DNA of 64,000 nucleotides from contig NC_079877.1 of the NCBI RefSeq assembly GCF_029227915.1, positions 28,793,851 to 28,857,850 of the forward strand, written 5' to 3'. Shown here in pieces: positions 24,679-38,000 of the stretch (positions are counted from its first letter, which is position 1; each line of letters starts with the position of its first letter). This stretch comes from Hydractinia symbiolongicarpus. Taxonomy: Eukaryota > Cnidaria > Hydrozoa > Anthoathecata > Hydractiniidae. A program made the translations under genes and the position numbers. The notes under the pieces are model-generated. The model was given only the letters and a program-made list of their open reading frames with translations, searched no databases and was not told the origin of the DNA.

Positions 24679-25594
24679 TTTCAGCTGTATACTACCCAAT
24701 AGATTTTAATGTAAAAATCTACAACAATAATTGGTTGGAAAAGAACAACAGACAAGTATATACATTATAGACAATTTCTTGAAGCAAATGCTTTGATTTT
24801 GTGTTCGAATAATGGTATTAATAAACTGAAGTAGGTGGATTTTCATTCTAAGGCATGAAATAGGGAAGTTAACAATACAATACTGTGAAAAGGTTTGCTA
24901 ACATCGTTTTCGTGTAGTGAGCATGGTGCACACGAACCACATAAAAAATCTTGGTCTTTATGTATAACAAACATTCAAACATTCTATCGTGGCAACCACT
25001 CTAATATTATTACCACTAAGGATCGTGTGTCCCACAATTTTTATAGCCAGCATAATTTAATTTCTTTTCTTTTTAAAAAAGTGTTTCATTAAAATTAGTT
25101 TGTTTGTTTCAGGTTTTATCAAGTTAAAAAAGCATTTTTGCTTGTAGTTTTTGCTTGGTGTATACTTTTTCGTGATGGACGCGATTGTATATTTACGAAA
25201 TGTCATTTGTCTAGAAAAGTTAAATTTGTCTGCAGCGATAGAAATGCTTTTTTAGATTGCATTTTAAATGTTTAAGAACAAAGAGCGGCGATAAAAATGC
25301 TTCTTTAGTTTAGATTGCATTTTAAAAGTTTAAAAAAGAAAAACGGCGATAGAACTGTTTTTAGATCGCATTTTAAAAGTTGATAAACGATAGAAATGTT
25401 TTTTACATCGCATTTCGATTCACGAACAATTAAAATCTAATCCGTCAGTTTTTCATTTAATTTGTAAACTAATACAGTCTTTGTTGTTTTATAATAGAAG
25501 TTATCTATCGTGGACGCCATGGTGTAATGTTTTGTGTAGTACACAAAATATGGTCGTGAGGTCTACTATTGTTAAAAAAAACGCATTGTGGGCT
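24679..25594. other. 5' side of TOM70; includes a ~60-bp degenerate tandem repeat
   Basis: Presumed promoter and 5' UTR of TOM70 followed by non-coding DNA. At about 25233-25425 a unit reading GCGATAGAAATGCTTTTTTA, then GATTGCATTTTAAAAGTT, recurs about four times with small deletions. No gene is seen. Confidence 0.55.
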
Positions 25595-25943
25595 ATGGTG
25601 GTAGATAGATAGATGTGCATATTTTACATGGCTAGCCTCACTAATATCGGGGGATATACCCTGTCTATTATTTCCAGGATGGGGCATGGCTTAAATGGAG
25701 AGTCCTGGAGTATTTAATGCTCATTTTGAGCTACGCAGATCCAACGCTCTAGTAGACAACTCCTGGCAACATCCAACGGCCCACACAGTGTGCCATCTCC
25801 CAAATTACCCTCACATGGCTTGGGTTAACACGGGGCTATGGTAAAATTCACTCGCTCATGTTGAATCGCTGTCAAGAGGAATAGAACCCCAGTCTCCCGC
25901 AGAGAGTACAAGAGCTATAACCACTAATGTACGGCACCACGTG
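25595..25943 (-). mobile_element. tRNA-derived SINE
   Basis: On the minus strand the element begins with a tRNA-like head that has an A-box-like stretch (ATTAGTGGTTATAGC) and a B box (GGGTTCTATTCC) at the expected spacing. A ~230-bp unrelated body follows, then a short ATCTATCTATCTACC repeat tail. That is the standard SINE structure: pol III promoter head, body, simple-repeat tail. No target-site duplication was confirmed. The body family is not recognised. Confidence 0.65.
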
Positions 25944-28879
25944 GTTCGTGCGTAACATGAAATAAACATGAACCACAATGTTAACAAACTTTTTCACATA
26001 ACTTTTTAGCTGAGGAGAGTTTTTTAATTTTTTATTCAAATTGTGTTATGAACACAATGCCTTTAATTAATTCTTTTTTGTCAACTTTTCTTGAAAAATA
26101 TATATACATCATTTTTGTTCATTTCCAAACTCTACTAAAAATTGTTTTTAACAGGATAAATGTGGGATTCTAATAAAAGGCAGGAGGTAAGCTTTTAAGT
26201 GGCAGAGGGTGTTATTAAACTGAAATGGGTGGGAAAAAATTCTGAAATTTTGTGCTGTCTGTTCTAAAATTGGGTTACCAAGAGTAAACATAGAAACTTG
26301 AAGCTAAAATCTGTGGAGCTTGCATTTGTTCTAGCCCTCCAAGTTTTTTCTTCTGTTCAAGCAACATGAATTTGTGTGGGTTTTAAAAGAGGTGCAGAAA
26401 TGATTTACTGTGCTAAATGCTAGACCGTGATTGTTTCGTTAATTGCAGAAAAGTTAGGTATTCAATTCAAAAAACAGTTTGGGAAAATGGATAAGCAAAA
26501 CAGCTTTGATGCACACAGACGAACAACCTTCGCGCAGTCAAATGCGTGCAAATCGAATGCTCCACCACGGGGTTTTCAATCAATCGCGGTCATTTCTCGC
26601 TTCTTGCACACCAACATTGATGCAACAAATCCATATCCCCCCCCCAACCCCCGCGCCAGTCATCAGATCAGGAGGTTGGTTTCGTTTCATGTCTGGTTTT
26701 ACTCTTCTTGTCCTGTTTTTTTTCTTTATTAAAATTTAGTTCCATTTCCAAACATCTTCACAATTTAAACGTCATGTTAGATTCACTTAAGAAATTTTCG
26801 TGTTAGCATCTCTTTTTTAAAGGTTACCTTCCGTGAAAAATTAAGTTGAGCTTGAAAGAGCTTGAAAGGTTGTCTAGGAATTTGAATATTTATTTTAAAA
26901 TTCTTGATTGGTTCTTTAGAATTTGGACTAAGAAGATTCAATAATTATGCATGATGTCATGAGTATGCTCTGCAAGGGATTTAATTTAACATTTTTGACA
27001 AGCCATTATTATAGCTATAGTTAGAGGTGAAAATGTTATCTGGCCGTTCACTTTGATGCGTTTTAACATTTTACATAAATTTAAATATTTAGTTACCATA
27101 ATTAAGGGATAAAGATTTTTTTAAAAAAATAAAAAGATTTCTAGACAACTTTCAAAGATCTCTCATATAAGCTTAACTTAATTTTTCGAGGGAGGTAACT
27201 AACCTTTAAATCACTTGCTAGCTAAAAGCCAACAAAGAAGCAATTCTGGGACCGAATTTACATGCTTAAAATTGACCAACATATTTGTATTCAGGATCAA
27301 AATTGATGGAAACATGGATATATTTAAGTTTATACACTATGTAACAACAATTGCATGTATATTTTCCAAACTTTTTGATTTTTTTATAAAGAAATGACCA
27401 TGTAATCAACTTCAGTAAACATGTATCACTGCAGTTAAAGACTGTTCTAATAATTGTATGGTATATATTCTAAATTTCCAGTCCTATATAGTTTTTGCTG
27501 ATAAGGACAAGTTCATAAATATCAGACCATATTTTGATGATTTTTGGACATTGGTAATCTGTTGTTTTAAGTTTATCAGAAAATGTTTATAAAGAATAAG
27601 TTAAAAAACCAATTTGATTTTAGACTTAGCACTATAGTAAAAAGTTCCTGAATATGAAACATGTTATTATTGTTTGTTTCAGGAACAATAAATTGATAAA
27701 AAATTAACAAGCGCAGAATTTTTAAATTGATAAAAAATGCTCTAAACTCCTTATTTTTATAAGTTATGTATTTTGCTTTGAATATGAGCAATTTTACATA
27801 TTTTTTTATTTCCAGGACACAAAATTGGTAAAAATATAACACTTTAAAGCTACACAATTGTTACGTTTTATCAGCTTGTAACCCCAAAAATAAAAGAGAC
27901 ATATTTTTTTGTACTTATTTGATATGAATATATCAAATAATCTACTGAATATATATGTAGACCAAAAATGTGATAATTTCTTAACAAATCTGAATTGGGA
28001 TATTTTTCGTTGTAAATACTCCACTTCTAGTTATTTTGTTATCAAATCCTGTCCAGAAGCATTTCAACATAGTAAACAAAGTATGGTAAACATACATATA
28101 GTAAACATTGTCAACCATATGTGGCAGTAACCATTTATACACTCAATACTCAATGAGTCTAACATAACAGTCTAAAAAACTTAAAAAGGTAATAATAAAG
28201 TAGAGTTTGGTTATGTAAATCGTTAAGATTTTATCATTTTTTTACCCCTGAAATAGTTTTTAGGCATTATTAAATAAAACTTGATATGATTTTAATGCTC
28301 TTTACAAAATACAGGACTTTTATCTAATGACTATTATTATGACATTTTTGTTTGTTAAAAATTTATCAGTAATTGTTCAAATACTCTGATAACTTTGTGT
28401 CTTGAAATTTTCTTTAGTAAATATACCATTAAAGAGTGCTTTAAATAGGATAAGGAGATTGAAAACACAAGGATAACCAAAGAAATGATAAATTTCTAAC
28501 AATGTTACTTTTTTGTCAAAATCATGTACCACAACAGGTTTTTTTAGTATTTTGACCAACTTAGTTCTTGAAGAACAAGCATACGCAGCAATCCTGAAAA
28601 TTTTAGCAAACCAGGTGGATTTATAAACAAATTAGGAAATTTTGCTTTTTTGCAATGTCCAAATCAGTGTCTGATATTTATGAACTTGTCCATAAATCTA
28701 AATATTCTTATTATTTACTTGAAAATTTTCTGTTTCCTGTTTCAAGATTTGATGATGTTAAACGGGATCCTGAGACGTTGTTAAAAAACGAATATCCCCC
28801 CCTAGTTGATAGAATCAGTTTGTTAGTAATGTTTTGTAATGTGATCCTTAATGTACATAATCATTGAGCCACTTCGGTG
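25944..28879. other. Intergenic, no gene recognised
   Basis: AT-rich DNA with short repeated phrases such as AATTGATAAAAAATTAAC near 27.7 kb. Open stretches around 26.4-26.7 kb have alternative frames of equal quality and no splice structure, so they are not called. Confidence 0.5.
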
Positions 28880-30170
28880 CTCATCTTTGTCGAGTTGGTC
28901 TTGTGGAGTTGTGCTGAGGGTCAGGATTTATGGTGGAGGGGGCGTCAGGAAATATGAGGTTGGTTGCAGGAGTCGAGTGTTCGACTGGTGGTTGTACTAT
29001 GTTGCCTTGGGTGGGTTCATTGGCTGTTAAGTGACCTGTGTCTATGTCATGTTGTTCATCTGGGGCATGTGACGAAACACATGTTGGCATTATGGATGGT
29101 GAGGATTGTGTTTTAGAAGAAGCATCTAAAGTTGGTGTAAATCGGGGTGTTTGTAGCCCAATTGCTTTTCGCAGATGTTTTCGGTTGCACAAGGTCTGTC
29201 TATTTGAACCAGAAACCTTCACAACATATTGATCGTGATCCGCTACTTTAACAACAATTCTAACTTTATCCCAACGAGTAGGATGGTTACTGTGTTAATT
29301 TTGGATATGGCAAGTATCACCCTGGGTGAGTGGTTGCAAATCTCGAGTATGAGCATTTAATGTCTCCATCTGTTTGAGTGCACGATTCTTCAATGTGATC
29401 TCCCTTTGCTTCCACAACTCCTTCCAGGCAGGAAGGATTTCATTGTTTGAGAAGATTTATGATCACGGTTTTATAGGAAGCTCATCCTTCAGAGATCGAC
29501 CAAAGATGATTTGAGCAGGTAAGAGCTTGTTTGACGAATCTGGCGTGTTGCGGAATTGAGGGATGGCTCTAACAAATGCATTGGTGTCAATGGTTCCAGT
29601 GCTTGTAATGGTATCATGTAGGAGGCGGTCCATCAACTTTGCTGCAACTTCCGCACGACCATTTGATCTTGGGTGGTATGCAGAAGACATCCTGTGTTGT
29701 AGTGGTGGTAGTAAGGATTATGCAGTTTCCTGGAAGCCGTTGACAATGTAGTTGATCAATTGGTTCAGGTAAATGTCGTTGTTGGTGGCTCGTTGTATGT
29801 GATCCCAAGTAAGGGCACTTACTTTATTCAGTGCAGCATTGTTAGCGGCAATGATTGATTTGTCCAATACCGTTCTTTGACCAATTTGAACTGAGGCAAG
29901 TTTTGCGTGATGGATCAAAAATCTGATTGCTGCGATGATTTTGTCCTTTGACTGTTGAAACGTTGCTTCCAGATCATTGGTCCACTGAAAGAGTGTTTTC
30001 GGGCTCAGTAACGATTAACTCAGTAACGGGTTCATGATGTCTTCCGGGTGTTCATAGTGTGATACTTGCTGATGAGGCCAAACCATGACCGTAAAATCCG
30101 ATATGCTCCTAGGTCTTGGAAAGTTGTGTATTAAATCCAAATATTTTTGCAGTGGTTTTACGTCAGTGGC
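28880..30170 (-). pseudogene. Ty3/gypsy-type retrotransposon pol fossil
   Basis: Minus-strand fragments lie in the order expected of pol. At ~30170-29930 there is an RT-thumb/RNase H-like stretch (ISDFTVMVWPHQ, then LFQWTNDLEATFQQSKDKII). At 29918-29720 there is a connection region (HHAKLASVQIGQRT). Then comes the end of the integrase core with SSAYHPRSNGRAEVAAKLMD (29690-29463), then a C-terminal tail (VVKVSGSNRQTLCNRKHLRK) and a Pro/Thr-rich end to ~28881. The integrase zinc finger and the first catalytic Asp region are missing, and several stops and frame changes separate the pieces. No LTRs were identified. An old internally deleted copy without coding potential. Confidence 0.75.
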
Positions 30171-31324
30171 TGTAAAAGGAAACCAGCAAATTCAACTTCT
30201 TTCTGACAGTGATGTGCTTATTCCAATGTGAGACCCATTAAATTATTTCTAAAGCCTATTTTATAATTAAAAAAAGAGAAAATGAATTCCTGACTTTTTT
30301 GCGGAGAGAAGCGGAAGTTTGAGGCGCTATGTTATCCGAGAAAAAGTCACATGATATTAGTCAAAGTGACCATATATCACATGGCTAAAGCTACCAAGTT
30401 GTAAACTTGTCTCTGGTGTGCACTATTCTATTAAATTTAATTTTCTTGTTAATTTCTTATCATAAAATTTGTTTTTGTTTATTTTTAATAGTGCAGAAAA
30501 TTAAAATAAACAATGCATTGTTAACTTCTGTGCATGTATTTATAACACAGAAACTGTTTAAGGGAGGAATAAAAGCTAACTACTCATGACTTTTAAATAA
30601 TTTTTAAATTTAACTTTTGTAAAACCATGCAAAAGACAAAATATATTGCATCTGATATGCAAGATATATATTTTAAAATTATATTCTTATTCAAATTCTT
30701 ATTTAACCTCTCTTATTAACGTCAACACATGGTAACCAAGGTAATTTGAAGAAAACTAAGTTAACGTCTGAAAAAATTTCGCAGAGGCAAATTTTTTCTT
30801 CGCATATTATATTTTTTTTCACAGTTTATAGAATCCTTTAATTGCAGTGAAACTATTGTAACTATATACTGATGATATCGGCGATGGAGAGTATTCCTTA
30901 AATACAAGAATTATAAAGATCATAACGTGGTTGCAAAGCATTTTGGTTATTTATACCCTAAATAGAATTAAAGTATAGCTTAAATGAGAATAAACTGACT
31001 TACCAAAGTGACATGGCTAAATGCCGACATGAAACAGTATGATAAAGGTTGACGTAAAAAATTTGAATTAAGAAAGGCTAAAGATCAAACAATTGTGCGC
31101 AACCATTTTAAACATATATATAAAAACATTTTAAACAGACAGATTGACAAAATATAGAGATATATTCATTATAATATTGAAGATAATATAAATCTATGCT
31201 ACTATACTGAATATCAGCTCTTTACTTTTCTGTAATACCGTTAATTCTAATATATACCCAATTGCTTACAATTTAGACTAACATTGAGTTTAGTTACCAA
31301 TTCCCAAAAAACTCTGTAAGGTCA
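30171..31324. other. Intergenic, nothing recognised
   Basis: AT-rich sequence between two retroelement fossils. No coding exon, tandem repeat or terminal inverted repeat was seen. Confidence 0.5.
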
Positions 31325-31745
31325 CCTCCCAACTTCAAACCTGCACTTGGCTTCAATGCTACTAACATGAGTTTAAACTTTTCTGCATTTATAGTATCAA
31401 TCCTCTCTCTACTTGTCCTTTCTCCTACTTTTAATATATATTCTCCAAGTCACTCCACCCAGAGAACCAAATTTGCTACATACAATAACACCCATGGATA
31501 CTCTATTCTGAAATACATCAACAGTGCTTTTAGAACTACAACAAACAACAAAATTGTAGAACTGTGATATACACAAACCACTACATTCATCACTAAGTGA
31601 ATTATTGACCCTGAAAGGAGTTCCAGTACCATTAACTGTACCCACTTTTCTATACATCTAATTTCCTTATAGCCCACCAAATAGACACTCTAGCAAAAGC
31701 TTTATCCAAATCTACAAAGGCAAAATATAGATTTTTTTCCTAAAT
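31325..31745 (-). pseudogene. Degraded LINE reverse-transcriptase fragment
   Basis: The minus-strand translation shows the RT block FAFVDLDKAF near 31720. Downstream sequence aligns by eye, base for base over long stretches, with the plus-strand LINE at 53.95-54.2 kb (for example TATCCATGGGTGTTATTGTA here against TGTCCATGGGAGTTATTGTA there). It has many frame breaks and is older than the 54-kb copy of the same family. Confidence 0.7.
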
Positions 31746-32069
31746 ACTATTCTGAAAGCTGTTTGAGTAAAACGTTGAATTTATATAGCACCATGCTCTG
31801 AAAAAGACTAAATTACATAAAGTAACTTTTATCAATCGCTCTTTCAATAACTTTCATTACTCAGCATTGACACTCTATAGTTACCTTTCTACAACATCTA
31901 CTTGCCCTTCAAACAATTGACTGTTGTTCATGAAAAATTATTATAAACATTCTAAACACCACTGTTAAGTCCTGTACTTTGATAAATTTCTACATTTTAC
32001 AAAAATGTACTTTATTTCTAGAACAGTATAGAATGTGAAAATTTGATAGTATAGTGTAACAATACCATC
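31746..32069. other. 5' flank of GCP3
   Basis: Short AT-rich stretch directly upstream of the GCP3 start codon; presumed promoter and 5' UTR. It may contain further degraded LINE sequence. No motif is strong enough to name. Confidence 0.45.
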
Positions 32070-35000
32070 ATGTCGTCACAACCGATGAAGTTAGATACAA
32101 ATTCTGTGACAAACCTTTTGTATGTGTTATGCAAAAAAAATTTGAAAGGAAGATCAGCTGTACCTGATGGTAATTGTTTTTTTGTCTAATGGTTGTTTTT
32201 ACTTTTATTCAAGTTGCTTTCTACATGTACTTGTTTTTTGCATAACTAAGCTATAAATGATCCAAAAAATCAAAAATGTGTTATTTTTCTATCCTGTAAA
32301 TAAAACATAATCAAGTCGATGCTTCTCTTTTTTTAAAACAAAAACAAGTTGTTATTGTTGTATATAGATATCATTGCATCACAGTATCAGTATGCTCTCC
32401 GTCTTGTGGGAAGGTATGTAGATTGTCGTGATTTAGATTATAGCATTTAGATATAACTTTTCTTATTTTAATTTGCAGGTCATAATCTGAAATTATGCAC
32501 CAATAAAACAAACTTTTGTTGTGTAAAGTCTTTCTCATTGAATTTGTTTTTAATTTCCTATATACATTGCCTAATACATGTTATTTGCCTGTCTGCTAGC
32601 GTGTCACTTATTGCATTGGGAAAAAACATGTGCTTACCTGAATTTAAAAGGCTGAGATGATTTCAAAACATAACTTTTGGTTTTTTGTGGGAAGGGGCAT
32701 AATGCATTTTTTTACATAGGTTTATACCTAAAACTCTACTATAAGAGGATTAAATGTTATAGACTAAATCTTGTAGAATTAAGTTTTGTGATGCTTGGCT
32801 CATATTCACAATAATAATTTCCATTTCTTAATTTCCAGCAGAAGTTTTTAATGAAAACCTCTCATTCACAATACTGTTTATTTGCTGATTCGCAAAAGTC
32901 AATCCAGAACATCAGATGTTTTTCTAGGCATCAAATTCCCATAAGCCAAATTCAAAGCATTGTATTGGCATTGGACTGCCAAAAAATATATCCATCAACT
33001 TCATCATAAAATAATTATCCCTGTAAGGTGTACTTGTTCATAAATACCATTTAATTAAGAACAGAGGTAATCATGATTTCGAATCATTATTGATTTTAAG
33101 TCACCATCACTGTAATTGTTGTCCACGTCAGAACACCACTGCTTTTCGATATGTTTATTTTCATCAGGTGTTCAATTTTTTTTGTTCTTATGCATTTTAA
33201 AGCACATTATGGCATCCATTCCAGCTCTTACACATTGTGAATTGTTGTTTCTTTCACTTCCAATTTGCTTTGAAATTTGTCTCGTTCTCAAGTCTTTCTC
33301 TCTTTTTTGAACGAAAACAAAATATTTTCTGCACTTGACGTAAGGTAAATGATCTCTGATGAGAGTTTGAATGTACATCTCAAAAACAATTCTAACTATT
33401 TCTGTTATAATAATGCATACATTTTTTTACTTTTTATACTTCTATAGTCGTTTCACTTCCCCAATTTCAACAGATGAATTTCAGCTATCAGAAAGAATTA
33501 AGAAAAACCGTATGTATCATTAATTTTTTGATTTATTGAAAAAGTAGAAGGCTCAAAAGCATAAAATACATATAAAAATACATAAAAAGCAATTTAAAAG
33601 GGCTAAATTTCATTTTCCATGTTTTAAATAATATTAAATTTATTTTTTAGTTGCAAAACAGGGTCGTGAATCTGATGCTGCCCTGTTTTCAGAACTGCAT
33701 GCAAAACTTCAGAGTCAGGTTGGTGTCTGCATTATTTTTGTATGACTAACTCTTTTCATTTGAAGATATTTTTTTTTTATGTTTGTTATTGTCTGTAGGA
33801 TTTGTTAAGTAATCGTTGGGCTGTTTTGTCATTGTTGCAAGCACTAAGCAAAGATCCGAAAGCTAAAGATCAGGTATGTACATGATATATCATGTTATTC
33901 TGAAAGAATGAATTTTGCTGTTCTTGCTTTTTGTGTCACTTTTTGTCAGAAACTGAGAATTACTTATTTTAAATTTGGACCAAAAGTGGTATTAGGTGTA
34001 AAATAATAGTTCATTGTGTGATACCACTTTTGTTAAAAAGGAATATTTTTTTAACTTCAAGTCTTTATAGTGTAAAAACACTGCTATTTGGCATGTCTTG
34101 TTTATTGGATAAATATTTGTTAAAAGGGCGTAATTTTACTTTTGGAGTTAATTAGAGGAATGCCAATAAGTGTGACGATTTTAAGATGTAGTTCACAATT
34201 CAATTTGATATGATGTTTATGTTAACTTATAACTAAAATTAAGGAGTGATTGTCATGACATACAACAAATTTAACGTTTAATTTTACAACAGTGTCTTAA
34301 TTATTTGAAAAATCATCCTTATTCTTTTTTTTAATTGTAATCAGTACTTCCATTGTACTAATATTTTTGGTTTAGAAATAAATATACTCAATCAGTATGC
34401 ATTTTTTCTTTCAGAGTAATTATTTTGGTGGTACATTGGACATGTTGTCAATATCAAACTTTGCCAACAAATCACGTGGAAACAGTACACAGATGAATTC
34501 AAGTAGTGGCATAGGTAGCATGTTCAATTCAACTTATGATCCCACGCCAAGTACTTCGTCATTCTTACCTCGAAAAAATGAAGCAGGAGATGTCGGAATC
34601 CAGTTCCGATCAAAGGAGACATCTTCTACCAGCAACAAAGATACTGCTAACCTTGCTGCAATGGTGTCACGGTCTGTTGTTCTGAACAGACATGCACAAA
34701 GACGACAGGATCCTTCGTTTGAGGATGAAAGCGATATTGTGCCTTACAAACCTGAAGAAACTAACACAATTTTATCAAAGTGTTTTGCTACTTTAGATGG
34801 AACACTTTATGAAATAACTGAAAGACTACTGTTGAGAGACATTTTGTATGTCTTTCAAGGAATAGAGGGAAAATGTATCAAATTTGATTCTGGAATGGAT
34901 GCGTATAAAATAAGTTCTGACATTGGTGTCCCTCTCCCTGTACGTGATTTACTTGGTAAGTTAGCCGAATTAGGCTGGCTTTTCAGAAGGGTACGAAAGT

Positions 35001-38000
35001 ACCTAGATGCTAGAGCTGGAGATAAAGCTTTAGGGTTAGTTGGGCAAAGCTTTTGTGCAGCTGTTCAGAAAGAATTAACAGAGTATTACAGACTTGTTGC
35101 TGTGTTGGAAGCTCAAGAGAACCAAGTAGATGTGGGCAAGGAAGGAAGCGGACTTACATTAAGACGGCTAATGATTTGGACTTATGATCCATTACAAAGA
35201 ATGAGAGCATTGGCAACCTTAGTTGATGTTTGTAAAGGTATTCTTTATAATGCTCTACTTCAAAAATCAATAATGATTTTTTGTTTTGTTTGTTATTCTT
35301 CCCAAATACAAAAAGTAATAACCATCAATGCAGATAATTTCATTAATCTTTTTTATTTTGTCGTATTTTTCCTTTTTTGTTTGTTTTCAACAGGTAAGAA
35401 AGGTGGATCCTTGCTTTCAGCAATATATTCACACACACAGACTGGTGACCCATTTATCAGTAAGTTAGTGAAACACATTCTTCATGTGGTTTCACATCCA
35501 ATTCGAAGTATTCTCGAAAGATGGATATTCGAAGGAGAATTACAAGACAGTTATAATGAGTTTTTTATTGCTGCTGATCCTGCTGTGCGTAACGAGAGAT
35601 TATGGCATGAAAAATACAGTCTTCGAAAGCAGATGCTGCCAACTTTTATAACGAATGAACTTGCAACCAAGGTTTGTTTATACACAAATCTAACAACATT
35701 AACGTATGCAGGAGACCTCACATTTTAATTATGTATTATCTGATGCATCGTTGTCTTTTCTTTGCGATATCATTGGTTTTTTTATTTTAATTTAGATTCT
35801 TAACATAGGAAAATCAATTAATTTTATTCGAGTTGTATGTGAGGACAGATCTCCCATATTTGGTCATTCCGATATCAAGATATCTACAACAAATGATTCG
35901 GGTATTTTTGTATATTTGATATTTTATGTCACTAGTCGTTAGCCCGTGAAAAAATCCACGGGTTCGCCGTCCTTTTTATACCGCATCGCGTGCGTCTCGC
36001 TACTTGCGCAGCTAAGCTACCATTTTGCGTGACAGACAGACAGACAGACGTATACGGACATTATAATATAGACTAGTCGTTAGCCCGTGGAAAAATCCAC
36101 GGGGTCGCCCGTCCTTTAAATTTACCCGTGAAAACAAAGTGGACAAAAATATATCGCATTTAATATTCGTGTTTCCGTAACATCATTTTCTAGCTCAGCG
36201 GGGGTCCGCGCAGAGACAGACAGACGACGGCTATTATTATATCGCATTTGGTTTTTTGTGCGCATTTTAAAAATTTCGTGCTTCCGTTACGGCACGCGGG
36301 TTTCGCGGACAGACAGACAAAATACGGCTATTATTAAAGAGATTTCACAGACAATGCTTTTAATTTTTGAATCAATATGGAAAACCTGAAAATACATGGA
36401 TTTTCACTCGCCAATCAATTGACTTATCCTACGAAAATTGTTTTATTTTATCACTGGAAACCTGAAAACGCACATGGACAAACATAGAATTGTAATTTTG
36501 AAAATATATTTTAACAGTTCAGCCGGCCATCTGGGAAACCTGAAAAATACAAAAAAATTCAAAAGTTAGGAAAAAGTCAGGAAATATATGGATTGTCATG
36601 AATGTTTGGTTTTTGTACTAAGCAATTTTACACATGCAAGTTATGGAGATTCCCATTTTAGCCATAGAAAAGTCATAAAAAATGAAAAAAAAGATTATAT
36701 TATACTTTCTTTATTTAGAGCACCATGAAGATTTGCGTGTAAAGGAGTTGAATAGTTCGTCTTTGCAAGATTTTATCGATCTGGTTTATGATAACACAAG
36801 CAAGCATCTACTTGATGTTCTCTTCAAAAAATATAAGTTTATGGAGCATTTAAAGGTGCATTTCTGTTTCTTTTTAATCACACAGTGTCCTTTAAATTAT
36901 GTGTCTAAATTTTCTTTAATTTTTTTGTTTTCTGTTGTAACCTATTTTTATTTTACCATTTTTAATTTTTTGAGATATACAGTTGCCTCTGTATATCTGA
37001 AAGTCTCTAAGAAATAAAAAATACTGTTCCAGCTGTTGAGTATTTCAGATGGGTAGTAACTGTACTGGGAATTTTTTTGGTTCACTAAGAAGTTGGTACT
37101 TAATCTAAAGTTGAATCTAAGGTGTTAATGGAAAATAAATGAAATTGTTACAAAAATATAAAATACCTATGAGAGTATACGTTAGAAACGAAAATTTTCA
37201 GACGGAAAAACTTTCGGATTTTTTTCCGTCCGAAATTTGTGTCCGCCAAAAGTTTTTTGGGCCTAAATTTTGGTTTTTCTAATTTTTTTAAAAAAGGACC
37301 AGTGCATAGAAATTATATATAGGGTATTCAGAAAATCAATAAAAACTGCAGTTTTTGAACTTATTATTTTCGTTATTTTCACATCCGAGCTTAGGCTCTA
37401 TCTATAAAGTTGGATCCTGAAGACCCTATTTTAGATCTTGATTGAATATATATACACTATAAATGCTTCTAGCTTTCTTTTTGTGTCATTTTCCGTAATC
37501 AATACTTTTGAAATTTGGTTAAAATTTGTTCAAAAGACTTACCCATACAATTTTTGACTTTATAAATCTTGTCTTAAAGTTTTTCCGCTGAAATAAAGAA
37601 TTGTGTCCAAAAGTTTTTCCGCCGAAAATTTTAGTTTTAATGTAAACCAAAGTTTACCATGGCACATCCTGTGTGTTTATTCTCTACTGGAGAAGTAACA
37701 CTGGTTTAAATTCATCTGATGGGAATATTCTGTTTGTTTATATCTTTTAGGCAATGCGTAGGTACCTGCTGCTTGGCCAGGGAGATTTTATTCGCCATTT
37801 GATGGATTTACTTGAGTTAGTGACACAATAACATCCTTTTATTCTTTCTCCAAATGTTCATTTTTCTTTCTTCTGTGTGTGTTTATTTAAATAGTAAAAA
37901 AAATATATTTTAACCTTTTTTAATACACTGAATATTTTAGGCCTGATTTAGTTCGCCCAGCCAACTCTTTGTACATGCATAATTTGACAGGATTGCTGGA

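Noticed and set aside
24679-24699. Upstream TTG as start of TOM70
   Set aside because: The first in-frame ATG is at 24678 and gives a normal N-terminus before the membrane anchor.
26427-26739. Overlapping open frames of 86-101 codons
   Set aside because: Two frames of equal length across a C-rich stretch, no family resemblance and no splice structure.
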